Origin: JBJXFY01 sp046155815
GTDB lineage: Bacteria; Verrucomicrobiota; Verrucomicrobiia; Limisphaerales; CAIMTB01
Direction of reading: 5' to 3'
Length of the DNA: 8,399 nt
NCBI GenBank assembly: GCA_046155815.1
Contig: JBJXFY010000269.1
Coordinates: forward strand, 1 to 8,399
Positions 1 to 8,047 of this stretch are shown piece by piece; position 1 is the first letter of the stretch; the number at the start of each line of letters is the position of its first letter. Both the position numbers and the translations under genes were made by a program. Under the pieces are notes generated by a model. It ran no database searches, had not been told where the DNA came from, and saw nothing but the letters and a program-made list of their open reading frames with translations.

Positions 1-80
1 GCCTCCTGCTGCCAGAGGTCCGGAATGCGCAGCGTGGCGAGCGCGGAGAGCCTGTCCGTGGATTCCGGCGCCTCAGTCAC
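1..80 (-). CDS. 5' end of an unidentified gene, possibly a DEAD/DEAH-type helicase (partial)
   Basis: Only the first 26 codons are in the window; the rest lies beyond position 1. The frame starts at GTG (80-78), the only ATG/GTG/TTG start in a frame open back to the stop of the upstream gene at 123-125, and has no stop before the edge. It begins (M)TEAPESTDRL and continues to LRIPDLWQQEA. Codons are G/C-rich at third positions, as in the neighbours. The ending resembles the stretch before the nucleotide-binding loop in some superfamily 2 helicases, where a W-x-x-Q/E-A segment precedes the Q motif and Walker A. That is a recollection of family appearance; no Walker motif is visible. It lies 42 bp downstream of the DUF5655 gene on the same strand, so the two may be cotranscribed. 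I see no Shine-Dalgarno sequence. The frame is moderately likely to be real; the function is a guess. Confidence 0.35.
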   Translation of the reverse strand, partial: MTEAPESTDRLSALATLRIPDLWQQE

Positions 81-122
81 GCCGGCAGGATAGGCCGGGA
101 AGGGGAAAGAAAAAGGCGCGGG

Positions 123-692
123 CTACCCCGCGCTGTCGTAGGCCTGCCTTACCCAGCCGATCAGTTCCGTGTCCACCTCGCCGGCGGCGGTGAGCTTCAC
201 CTTGTACTGGCACATGCCGCCGGGCGCCTGGGCCAGCAGGCGGTCTGTGCCGGGCTCGCCCTTCATGTTCAGCCCGACCTCGACGCGCGCGTTCGTGGCG
301 GGGCCGATCATCGCGAACTGCTTCTTCCGTCGCAGGCTTACATAGCCCTTCTTCGGTGCGACCTCGAACTCGCCGAACCCCGCGATCGCGGCCATGAACG
401 CCTCGTGGATCGGCCGCAGCGCCGCCTTCGGGCCGGCATAAATCTCATCCAACACGCCCGTCGCGCCTCCGCCGGCCGTCGGAGACGGCGCGGCGGGCCG
501 CAGGGCGATGAGCGTCAGGGTGTTCGCGTCGCCGTGGCCAAGGCCCAGCTCGCGCTTGACCCAGTCGCGGATTTCCCCGTGCTTGGCCAGCCCGGACTGC
601 CGGACAAGGGCAGTGAGTTCCGCGAGGGACTTGCCAGCCTTTTTCTGGATGTTGGCAAGCTGGGTCTGAAGGGCCTGTTCGGGGGTGCTCAT
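123..692 (-). CDS. DUF4287 and DUF5655 domain protein, function unknown
   Basis: This 189-residue protein has two small domains. Residues 1-63 match the DUF4287 pattern: a helical segment with IQKKAGKSLAEL (15-26), then GLAKHGEIRDWVKRELGLGHG (34-54), then a short hydrophobic strand. A G/A/P-rich linker (about 66-80) leads to a DUF5655-like domain (about 80-187) with LDEIYAGPKAALRPIHEAF, the KKGYVSLRRKKQFAMIGP segment and the closing ELIGWVRQAYDSAG. DUF5655 occurs alone, fused to DUF4287, or at the C-terminus of larger proteins. No enzymatic activity is known to me for either domain, and no signal peptide or membrane segment is visible. The start is MSTPEQ, because DUF4287 proteins begin close to this sequence and the frame further upstream reads through the divergent spacer. 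There is no clear Shine-Dalgarno sequence. It diverges from the AbgT transporter and precedes the partial gene at 1-80. The family call is firm; the role is unknown. Confidence 0.88.
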   Translation of the reverse strand: MSTPEQALQTQLANIQKKAGKSLAELTALVRQSGLAKHGEIRDWVKRELGLGHGDANTLTLIALRPAAPSPTAGGGATGVLDEIYAGPKAALRPIHEAFMAAIAGFGEFEVAPKKGYVSLRRKKQFAMIGPATNARVEVGLNMKGEPGTDRLLAQAPGGMCQYKVKLTAAGEVDTELIGWVRQAYDSAG

Positions 693-784
693 GGCGGGGG
701 TGACTGGGGAGAGTTTCGGTGAAGGCCCGCCGCAAGGCGAGCCTGCTGTCGGAGGTGCATCAATATGCTCGGACAAGCGCCGAG

Positions 785-814
785 CCTCGCCCGGCCTTGC
801 CGCGCCGGGTGAGG
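785..814. promoter_or_regulatory. Hairpin in the divergent spacer before the AbgT gene
   Basis: The arm CCTCGCCCGG (785-794) pairs with CCGGGTGAGG (805-814) over 10 positions, with one G-T wobble, around a 10-nt loop. No T-run follows on either strand, so it does not look like an intrinsic terminator. It lies in the spacer (693-944) between the DUF5655 gene and the transporter. It would fall in the leader if transcription of the transporter begins upstream of about 785, or could act as an operator. GC-rich DNA forms such hairpins by chance, so a function is unproven. I found no convincing -35/-10 pair in this spacer. Confidence 0.35.
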
Positions 815-944
815 ATTCACGCCAAGCCGTGCCCGGCACTCCAGACTGATGAACCGCCCTTCCGTCCGGCTTCGGGCGCGCCAAAATGCGAGCGCTTCGC
901 CGCGCGGGATTGCCTTGGCGGCAATTCCCGCCAGCCTTGTCCGC

Positions 945-2483
<1,539 letters not shown>

Positions 2484-2554
2484 CCTGACACAGCTTGTTC
2501 ATCCTTCTGGGCCTGCTCCCAACCAGCCTGCTACGGAGCTGCGGAAACGGGGCG

Positions 2555-2590
2555 ATCAGGAGCAAGGGTAGGATCGGGATCAAGATGAAG
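2555..2590. repeat. Six tandem degenerate hexamers, consensus ATCARG
   Basis: Six adjacent 6-bp units start at 2555, 2561, 2567, 2573, 2579 and 2585. All end in G; the fifth base is A or G. Units one, four and five begin ATC; the others differ by one to three bases from ATCARG. On the opposite strand this reads as a pyrimidine-rich series of CYTGAT-like words. The array fills much of the 124-bp spacer between the convergent ends of the AbgT gene (2483) and the transglutaminase gene (2608). From memory, similar degenerate hexamer tracts occur between genes in Verrucomicrobiota genomes; I cannot confirm this here. No classic hairpin-plus-T terminator is visible in the spacer, so the tract may take part in bidirectional termination, or be a neutral repeat. 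Confidence 0.6.
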
Positions 2591-2607
2591 GAGTCATCGG
2601 CCACGGG

Positions 2608-3513
2608 TCACTCCGCCGGCGTGATCTCCAGTTCCACCTGCAAACGCTGTTCGGCCGCGCCCTTGAAGCTCCCGCGCACGGGCGCGGCGTCGGCGTAGTC
2701 GCGGCCCACGGCGAGCTTCACGTAGCGCCCGTCGGGCGGCTGGTTGTTCGTGGGGTCCAGCCCGAGCCAGCCGTGGCCGGGCAGGAACACCTCGACCCAG
2801 GCGTGGCTGGCCTGCGCGCCGCGGAGCTGGTCCGCCGGGCCGTTGTAGATGTAGCCGCTGACGTAGCGGGCGGGGATCTTCAGCGCGCGGCACATGCCCG
2901 TCATGAGATGGGCGAAGTCCTGGCAGACGCCCCGGCGGAGCTCGAGCACCTCGAGCATGTGCGTGTTCACCGTGGTGGCCTCGGCGTCGTAGGCGAACCC
3001 GCGGTGGATGAAGCCCATGATTGTCAGCGCGGCCGCCCACGCGTCGGCCACGCCGCCGGCCGCGTCCTGCGCCAGCTTCCAGACGGGCACGTCCAGCGAC
3101 ACGTTCCGGCTCATCTGCAGGAAATCGTAGCACTGCTCGATCCGCAGGCATTCCGCCAGCCGCGCGACCGGGAAGGCCACGTTCCCGAGGCCGGCGCGGC
3201 GCGGCGCGGTGGTGACCACGGACGAGGCCTCGATGAACAGCGCCGGATGCGATGGGTTCACCTCGAAGTACTGGACCCAGTTGAAGTAGAAGTCGCGGTA
3301 GTGCCGGAGCTGCGTGGCCGGGAGGATCTTCAGCAGGAAATGGTGGCATTCCTGGCCGTCGTGCGTGACCGGCTGGAGCCGGGCCTCGTTGAAGCTCTCG
3401 GAAACCGGCGTGCTGTACTCGTAATGCGTCCGGTGGACGACGCGCAGCCTCCGCCCCTCCACGGATGGGCCGTCGCCGGAGTCCGCGCGGGCCGGATCGG
3501 TGACCGACTTCAT
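2608..3513 (-). CDS. Transglutaminase-like family protein (COG1305 type)
   Basis: This 301-residue protein has the papain-like transglutaminase fold. An N-terminal beta-rich domain of the bacterial transglutaminase type (about 21-105; RVVHRTHYEYSTPVSESFNEARLQP) precedes the catalytic core. The triad is visible: Cys197 in RRGVCQDFAHL, His237 in ASHAWVEVFLPGHGW and Asp253 in GLDPTNN. It has no signal peptide or membrane segment, so it is probably cytoplasmic. Proteins of this family linked to alpha-E and circularly permuted ATP-grasp genes are predicted to be peptidases or amide-bond transferases acting on the peptide the ATP-grasp enzyme makes; that role is inferred from gene neighbourhoods. 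Start: the ATG (3513-3511) overlaps the TGA of the alpha-E gene as ATGA, suggesting translational coupling. A longer open frame upstream only reads the alpha-E gene in another frame. It is the last gene of the cluster and converges on the AbgT gene. Confidence 0.93.
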   Translation of the reverse strand: MKSVTDPARADSGDGPSVEGRRLRVVHRTHYEYSTPVSESFNEARLQPVTHDGQECHHFLLKILPATQLRHYRDFYFNWVQYFEVNPSHPALFIEASSVVTTAPRRAGLGNVAFPVARLAECLRIEQCYDFLQMSRNVSLDVPVWKLAQDAAGGVADAWAAALTIMGFIHRGFAYDAEATTVNTHMLEVLELRRGVCQDFAHLMTGMCRALKIPARYVSGYIYNGPADQLRGAQASHAWVEVFLPGHGWLGLDPTNNQPPDGRYVKLAVGRDYADAAPVRGSFKGAAEQRLQVELEITPAE

Positions 3514-4514
3514 TGCTGCTGCTGGCGCTGCGAGTCCACGTCCGGCTCGATGAAGGGCAGGAAGATATAGGCGCCGAAAAGCGCCTCGCCGATGCCGTTG
3601 AACTTGACCTGGAGCGCGTCCACGTAGTCGTGCAGCCCGACGGAGAAGATGTCGTCCAGGGTGCTGAACTGGAGCTCCGCGAGCAGCCGGCCAGAGAGGC
3701 GCTCGGCGTCGTTGCAGAAGCGGGGCGGCGCCGTACCGGAGATGGCGTGCAGCGCGCGGTCCAGCCGGTCGAGGCAGAAACGCACGGAGCGCGGAAACTC
3801 GTCGGAGAGGATGAGCATCTCGGCGATGAGCGCGGGGTTGAGGTCGGCGCCGTTCGCCTGGCGGTAGGCCTCCAGGCCGCTGCACGAGCGCAGCACGCCG
3901 ACCCAGTCCAGCGCGTCGCTTTCGTTCAGCGGGCCGGGCCGGCCGCGCGCCGGGAGGGATTGGTGCCGCGCATCCAGCAGGCGCGTGGTCTTGTCCGCGC
4001 GCTCGAGGTACTTCCCGGCCTGGAGGAAGTGCCACGTCTCGGTCTGCGCGACGGTCGCGAGCATCAGCCCCTGGAGGTACAGCGACGAGCGCTTGATCTC
4101 GGCGAAGAACTCGTCCGGCGCGGAACCCCAGAGCTGGCGCGCCCGCGGAGAGCGGAGGAACAGGTGAAGGCGGTTGATTTCCTCCCAGGTGTCAGCGGTG
4201 ATCTGGTCGCGCACCACGCGGGCGTTCTCCCGCGCCTGCGCGATGGAGCTCACGATCGAGTTCGGGTTGTCCGCACGAAAAACCAGGAAGTCCGTGACCG
4301 ACGGCCCGTCGGCGGTGCGGTAGGCGGCAAAGAACCGCTCCTCGTCGCCCAGGCTCAGGACGATGGGCACCCAGTGGCGGGCCAGGCGTTCGTCGTCGAG
4401 GTTCCGGAAGTCGAGCAGGAGCTGGAGGCTGGCGTCCGCGATGCGGGCCGTGTTCTCGGCGCGCTCGAGGTAGCGGCTCATCCAGTAGAGCGAATTGGCG
4501 ACGCGGCTGAGCAT
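3510..4514 (-). CDS. Alpha-E domain-containing protein (COG2307)
   Basis: This 334-residue, almost entirely helical protein covers the usual length of the alpha-E family. The N-terminus MLSRVANSLYWMSRYLERAE is the family signature, followed by NTARIAD. DNPNSI (82-87) and ARENAR (94-99) are also typical. The helix motif recurs as KYLERADKTTRLLD (168-181), parallel to RYLERAENTARIAD (14-27), which shows the internal duplication of the fold. The Glu-rich helices give the family its name. Its biochemical role is unknown; its steady association with circularly permuted ATP-grasp and transglutaminase-like genes led to the proposal that it works with them in peptide synthesis or tagging. The C-terminus ends in a run of glutamines (QRQQQQ). 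The gene begins 30 bp after the ATP-grasp stop and overlaps the transglutaminase start by 4 bp, so the three are very likely one transcript. No Shine-Dalgarno sequence is evident. Confidence 0.94.
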   Translation of the reverse strand: MLSRVANSLYWMSRYLERAENTARIADASLQLLLDFRNLDDERLARHWVPIVLSLGDEERFFAAYRTADGPSVTDFLVFRADNPNSIVSSIAQARENARVVRDQITADTWEEINRLHLFLRSPRARQLWGSAPDEFFAEIKRSSLYLQGLMLATVAQTETWHFLQAGKYLERADKTTRLLDARHQSLPARGRPGPLNESDALDWVGVLRSCSGLEAYRQANGADLNPALIAEMLILSDEFPRSVRFCLDRLDRALHAISGTAPPRFCNDAERLSGRLLAELQFSTLDDIFSVGLHDYVDALQVKFNGIGEALFGAYIFLPFIEPDVDSQRQQQQ

Positions 4515-4544
4515 CGGACGGTCCGGAGGGGTTGGTGGGGCGGC

Positions 4545-5984
4545 TTACTCGTTGTCGTACAGCACCCAGGTGTCCTTGCTGCCGCCGCCCTGCGAGGAAT
4601 TCACCACCAGCGACCCCTTGCGGAGCGCCACGCGGGTGAGGCCGCCCGGGAGCACCCAGGTCTTCTCGCCGCTGAGCACGAAAGGCCGCAGGTCGATGTG
4701 CCGGCCCTCAAAGCACCCGTCCGCGTGGGTGGGATGGCGGGAGAGGGAGATGGTGGGCTGGGCGATGTAGTTGCGCGGGTCGGCGATGACCTTCTCGCGG
4801 AAGGCCGCCAGCTCCTCCTTGGTGGCCTTCGGCCCGATGATCATGCCGTACCCGCCGGACTCGTTGGCGGCCTTGACCACGAGTTGGTCAAAGTGGTCGA
4901 GAATGTACTTCAGGTCCGCCTCCTCGCTCGCGAGGTAGGTGGGCACGTTGTCCAGGATGGGCTCCTGGTCGAGGTAGAACTTGATGATCCGCGGGACGAA
5001 GGCGTACATCACCTTGTCGTCCGCGACGCCGGTGCCGATGGAGTTGGCGAGGCTGACATGGCCGGCGCGGTACGCATTGATAAGCCCCGGCACGCCGAGC
5101 ATCGAGTCCGGCCGGAAAACGGTCGGATCAAGGAAGTCGTCATCCATGCGCCGGTAGATGACATGCACCGGGCGGAGGCCCTTGGTGGTGCGCATGAAGA
5201 CCCGCGCGTCGCGCACCACGAGGTCGCGTCCCTCGACGATCTCGATGCCCATCTGCCGGGCAAGGTAGGTGTGCTCGAAGTACGCGCTGTTGTAGGCGCC
5301 GGGCGTCAGCAGCACCACGGCCGGTTCGGCCACGCCCGCGGGCGCGAGGTGCAGCAGGGTCTTCAGCAGCATGTCCGCGTAGCCGTCCACGCGGCGCACA
5401 CCGATGGCCTCGATGAGCGGCGCGAAGCTGCGGCGCATGGCCTGCCGATTCTCCAGCACGTAGGACACTCCGGACGGACAGCGCGCGTTGTCCTCGAGCA
5501 CCATGTACCGGCCGTCGTCGCCGCGGATGAGGTCCGTGCCGCAGACATGGATGTAGATGTCCCGCGGCACCTGGAAGTTCACGAACTCCCGTCGGAAATG
5601 CTTCGCCGAGAGCACGTAATAGGACGGGATGACACCCTCCTTGAGGATCTGCTGCTCGTGGTAGATGTCGTGCAGGAAGAGGTTCAGCGCCGTGATGCGC
5701 TGCACCAGGCCGGCCTCGATGCGCTCCCACTCGCGCGCCGGAACGATCCGCGGCACAAGGTCGAAGGGGAAGATGCGCTCCGCGCCCTCCGCCTCACCAT
5801 AGACGTTGAAGGTGATCCCCTGGCGGAGGAAGGCGAGGTCCACCGCGTGGCGCTTCTGGCTGAACTCCTCGGGCGCCAGCGTCTCGAACCGCTCAAGGAA
5901 ACGCCGGTAGTGCGGCCGGATTTCCCCGGTCGCAGTCATCATTTCGTCAAAGAATCCTTCGGCTGAGTACTTCTCCCGCAGCAC
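4545..5984 (-). CDS. Circularly permuted type 2 ATP-grasp protein (COG2308)
   Basis: This 479-residue protein belongs to the circularly permuted ATP-grasp family (formerly DUF404/DUF407). ATP-grasp enzymes join a carboxylate to an amine through an acyl-phosphate, so it is a predicted peptide or amide ligase; its substrates are unknown. Motifs in order: FFDEMM near the start (11-16), RPHYRRF (23-29), DLIRGDDGRYMVLEDNARCP (151-170) followed by SG, TPGAYNSAYFEHTYLA (227-242), VIYRRMDDDFLDP (275-287), VVKAANESGGYGM (369-381), DLRPF (431-435), LPGGLTRVA (445-453) and SQGGGSKDTWVL (464-475). The chain appears complete and looks cytoplasmic. The start is GTG (5984-5982), because an in-frame stop lies just upstream (5994-5996); the next candidate is the Met at residue 15, which would cut the conserved N-terminus. 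A weak GGTGAG stands about 8 nt before the GTG. It is the first gene of the trio with alpha-E and transglutaminase, 69 bp downstream of the histidine kinase gene. Confidence 0.95.
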   Translation of the reverse strand: MLREKYSAEGFFDEMMTATGEIRPHYRRFLERFETLAPEEFSQKRHAVDLAFLRQGITFNVYGEAEGAERIFPFDLVPRIVPAREWERIEAGLVQRITALNLFLHDIYHEQQILKEGVIPSYYVLSAKHFRREFVNFQVPRDIYIHVCGTDLIRGDDGRYMVLEDNARCPSGVSYVLENRQAMRRSFAPLIEAIGVRRVDGYADMLLKTLLHLAPAGVAEPAVVLLTPGAYNSAYFEHTYLARQMGIEIVEGRDLVVRDARVFMRTTKGLRPVHVIYRRMDDDFLDPTVFRPDSMLGVPGLINAYRAGHVSLANSIGTGVADDKVMYAFVPRIIKFYLDQEPILDNVPTYLASEEADLKYILDHFDQLVVKAANESGGYGMIIGPKATKEELAAFREKVIADPRNYIAQPTISLSRHPTHADGCFEGRHIDLRPFVLSGEKTWVLPGGLTRVALRKGSLVVNSSQGGGSKDTWVLYDNE

Positions 5985-6053
5985 GGGGTAAGCTCACCCG
6001 GTCCGCCCTGCGGGGCGCAAGCAGATTGCCGGGGGCAGGGTCGGAAAAATCAT

Positions 6054-7238
6054 TCATGGCCGGCGTGAAACGGATTCACATGGGGCCGCCGCCGCAATGC
6101 CCGCGCCCCGCAGCGGAACGCGCACCACGGCCTCGGTCCCGCCGCCCTCGCGGCCGCGCAGGCCAAGCGACCCGGCCGCCCCGTAGAGCTGCGCCAGCCG
6201 CTCCTGCGTGTTCGCCAGGCCGATCCGCGCCCGCGGCACGCCCCCCGCCGGCAGGCCCGGGCCGTTGTCGGCGACGATGAGTTCCAGCACGCCGTCGTCA
6301 CGCCGCGCGGTGAGGCGGATGACGCCCGGTTTGGCCTGCTTCTCGACGCCGTGCTTGATGGCGGTCTCGACCAGCGGCTGGAGCAGGAGGTTCGGCACCG
6401 GCGCGTCCAGCACGGAAGGATCGAGGTCGCGCTCGACCTGGAGGCGCGGGCCGAAGCGCGTCTGCTCGATCTCGAGGTAGCGGTCGAGGAAGGCCAGTTC
6501 CTCGCGCAGCGGCACCTCCTGGCGGTCCGTGCGGTCCAGCGCGTGCCGCAGCAGGTCGCCGAGACGGACAAGCACGCGGTCCGCGGCGGGCACGTCGCGG
6601 CGCATGAGCGTGGCCACGGCGTTGAGGGTGTTGAAGAGGAAGTGCGGGTTGAGCTGCATCTGGAGCGCATGCAGGCGGGCCTCGGCGAGGCGCTTTTCGA
6701 GCTCGGCGGCGCGCAGCTCGCGGTCCTGCGCCCGCCGGTAATACGTCGCCGCATGCCGGACGCCCACGATGGCCCCGTACACCAGCAGGCTGTACGGGGC
6801 GGTCTTGACCAGCAGCGGCTCGAACACCGCGAAGAACCCCGCCGGCTCGCCCGCCAGCCAGGCCTGCGCCTGCGCCACCAGCGCGCGCAGCAGCATGTAG
6901 GCGAGCACGAACGCGAGGCTCGCCACGCCATGGACCGCCAGCGCCCGCAGCCGCTGGGGCGGCTCGACCGGCACCCGGCCCGCGAGCCGGAACACCGGGA
7001 CCGCCAGCAGCCCGAACACGTACCAGTCTCCCAGCGCATACCCGAGGGCGCGCGGCCACGACACCGGCCGCCCCAGCGTCGCGCTCGAGACGTGGAACTG
7101 CGCCGCGAACGACAGCCCGATCAGCGTCCACAGCGAGAACGCCAGCAGGAACCGCGCGGAGCGGGAGGCAAGCCACGGGGCGGACACGGCCGGAGGATGC
7201 CGCGACACGCGGGCCGTGGGCAGGGAAAACCCGGCCAC
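6054..7238 (-). CDS. LytS/YehU-type membrane sensor histidine kinase
   Basis: This 394-residue kinase has about four membrane segments (roughly 31-50, 64-87, 97-120 and 148-165). A helical linker with RELRAAELEKRLAEARLHAL (173-192) leads to the His_kinase domain (PF06580 type): MQLNPHFLFNTLNAVATLM (194-212) holds the phospho-acceptor His199. The ATPase domain follows, with an N-box at LVETAIKHG (289-297), DNGPG (324-328), IGLANTQERLAQLYG (339-353) and GGGTEAVVRVP (365-375). Such kinases autophosphorylate and pass phosphate to a LytTR-type response regulator, usually encoded next door. None is present on either side here. The short membrane module carries no recognisable periplasmic ligand domain. 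The start is GTG at 7238, preceded by GGGGAGGG 12 nt upstream; in-frame GTGs at residues 11 and 19 are alternatives. The stop is 69 bp before the ATP-grasp GTG on the same strand, with no clear terminator between, so cotranscription with that trio is possible. It diverges from frr. Confidence 0.93.
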   Translation of the reverse strand: MAGFSLPTARVSRHPPAVSAPWLASRSARFLLAFSLWTLIGLSFAAQFHVSSATLGRPVSWPRALGYALGDWYVFGLLAVPVFRLAGRVPVEPPQRLRALAVHGVASLAFVLAYMLLRALVAQAQAWLAGEPAGFFAVFEPLLVKTAPYSLLVYGAIVGVRHAATYYRRAQDRELRAAELEKRLAEARLHALQMQLNPHFLFNTLNAVATLMRRDVPAADRVLVRLGDLLRHALDRTDRQEVPLREELAFLDRYLEIEQTRFGPRLQVERDLDPSVLDAPVPNLLLQPLVETAIKHGVEKQAKPGVIRLTARRDDGVLELIVADNGPGLPAGGVPRARIGLANTQERLAQLYGAAGSLGLRGREGGGTEAVVRVPLRGAGIAAAAPCESVSRRP

Positions 7239-7250
7239 CCGGCCGGCCCG

Positions 7251-7258
7251 CCCTCCCC
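7251..7258 (-). promoter_or_regulatory. Possible ribosome binding site of the histidine kinase
   Basis: GGGGAGGG reads on the minus strand 12 nt before the GTG at 7238. The spacing is long for a Shine-Dalgarno site, but it is the only such sequence near any candidate start of the kinase and favours 7238 over the downstream GTGs. In such GC-rich DNA it could be chance. Confidence 0.35.
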
Positions 7259-7297
7259 GCGCCAGGCCGAAAGCGGGTGATCCGGGCCGCTGCCCCC

Positions 7298-7333
7298 GCC
7301 GGCCTCCTGTTGCGCTCCACGCGGCGGGCCGGC
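7298..7333. repeat. 7-bp inverted repeat upstream of frr
   Basis: GCCGGCC (7298-7304) is matched by GGCCGGC (7327-7333) across a 22-nt spacer. It lies in the 107-bp divergent spacer between the kinase gene and frr, ending 12 bp before the frr ATG. It could be an operator or a leader hairpin. G/C-only inverted repeats of this size are expected by chance here, so the functional case is weak. No clear promoter pair is visible in the spacer. Confidence 0.25.
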
Positions 7334-7345
7334 TAGCCTCCGGCC

Positions 7346-7906
7346 ATGTCCATTGACGAAATCCTGCTGGAGACCGAGGAAAAGATGCTCAAGGCCGAGG
7401 AGCACCTGTCCACGGAGTTCAACGGTGTCCGCACCGGCAAGGCCTCACCCGGCCTCGTCGAAAACATCAGCGCCGAGGTGTACGGCGCGCACATGCGCCT
7501 CCGCGACCTGGCCACCATCTCGTGCCCCGAGGCGCGGCAGATCCTCATCCAGCCGTGGGACGCCGGCTCCCTCGGCCCCATCGAGAAGGCCATCCAGGCC
7601 TCGAAGCTCGGCCTCAGCCCCGCCGTCCACGGCAAGCTCATCCGCATCAGCATCCCCGAGCTGAGCACCGAGCAGCGCGAACGCTTCGTGAAGGCCCTCC
7701 GGGAGATGGCCGAGAAGGGCCGCGTCGCCCTGCGCCACCTCCGCCGCGAGGCCCTCGAGGCGCTCAAGAAGGAGGCCAAGGCCGGCGGCGTGACCGAGGA
7801 CCAGATCGAGGTCGCCGAGAAGGACGTGCAGAAGCTCACCGACCAGTACGTCAACAAGGTGGACGCCCACCTCGCCCACAAGGAGAAGGAGATCATGACG
7901 GTGTAG
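7346..7906 (+). CDS. frr: Ribosome recycling factor
   Basis: This 186-residue protein is full length for the family (185 in E. coli). After termination it binds the ribosomal A/P site and, with EF-G, splits the ribosome into subunits so it can be reused. Signatures: EFNGVRTGKASPGLVENI (24-41), PEARQILIQPWDAGSLGPIE (61-80) followed by KAI, SKLGLSP (86-92), GKLIRISIPELSTEQRERFV (96-115), the tip-of-helix segment VALRHLRREALEALKKEAKA (127-146) with conserved arginines 130, 133 and 134, and KLTDQYVNKVDAHLAHKEKE (163-182) followed by IM. In place of the common YYG, VYGAHMRLRDLA (45-56) has a single Tyr-Gly. The ATG at 7346 gives the normal N-terminus; no Shine-Dalgarno sequence precedes it. frr usually follows rpsB, tsf and pyrH; here its upstream neighbour is the divergent kinase, so it must have its own promoter in the 107-bp spacer. 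The DNA downstream looks acquired. Confidence 0.98.
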   Translation: MSIDEILLETEEKMLKAEEHLSTEFNGVRTGKASPGLVENISAEVYGAHMRLRDLATISCPEARQILIQPWDAGSLGPIEKAIQASKLGLSPAVHGKLIRISIPELSTEQRERFVKALREMAEKGRVALRHLRREALEALKKEAKAGGVTEDQIEVAEKDVQKLTDQYVNKVDAHLAHKEKEIMTV

Positions 7907-7934
7907 GCGGGGCCTGCCACGGATTCTCAGGCTA

Positions 7935-8029
7935 GGCCAAACCCGGCTCTGCGCCTCCGTCGGAACCCTCTGCCTCAGAACCGGAACTGCCTCCCTGCCT
8001 CCAAACCGATTTTATGCAGGGCCAAACCC
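7935..8029 (+). repeat. Direct repeat pair GGCCAAACCC after frr
   Basis: The 10-bp word GGCCAAACCC occurs at 7935-7944 and again at 8020-8029, in the 172-bp non-coding stretch after frr (7907-8078). A related CCAAACC also stands at 8001-8007, and CTGCCTC occurs three times between them. The second copy forms the left arm of the hairpin at 8020-8039. The pattern suggests duplicated or mobile-DNA-derived sequence rather than an ordinary spacer. Nothing in the stretch reads as a gene. Confidence 0.5.
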
Positions 8030-8039
8030 ACGTTTGGCC
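8020..8039. repeat. Perfect 8-bp hairpin next to an attC-like core
   Basis: GGCCAAAC (8020-8027) pairs perfectly with GTTTGGCC (8032-8039) around the 4-nt loop CCAC. No T-run follows on the plus strand and no matching run is seen on the minus strand, so it is not a typical intrinsic terminator, although it could still help end frr transcription. It sits 8 bp before the GTTAGGC motif, where an integron attC site would have its folded part. Compared with canonical attC sites (about 57-141 bp) this hairpin is very short, so it may be a remnant. Confidence 0.5.
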
Positions 8040-8047
8040 GACTTCAT

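Noticed and set aside
3514..4035. N-terminal extension of the transglutaminase gene to 475 residues
   Set aside because: The extra sequence only reads the alpha-E gene in another frame. The ATGA overlap and the normal N-terminus at 3513 fit a 301-residue protein.
3513..5966. An 817-codon open frame on the plus strand, antisense to the alpha-E and ATP-grasp genes
   Set aside because: Both minus-strand genes show full family motifs. The antisense frame is a low-complexity, V/R/E/H-rich translation without domains, as expected from G/C-biased third positions that remove stop codons.
6004..6017. CGCCC / GGGCG stem-loop between the kinase and ATP-grasp genes as a terminator
   Set aside because: The stem is only 5 bp and no T-run follows it on the minus strand, so it does not support separating the two genes.
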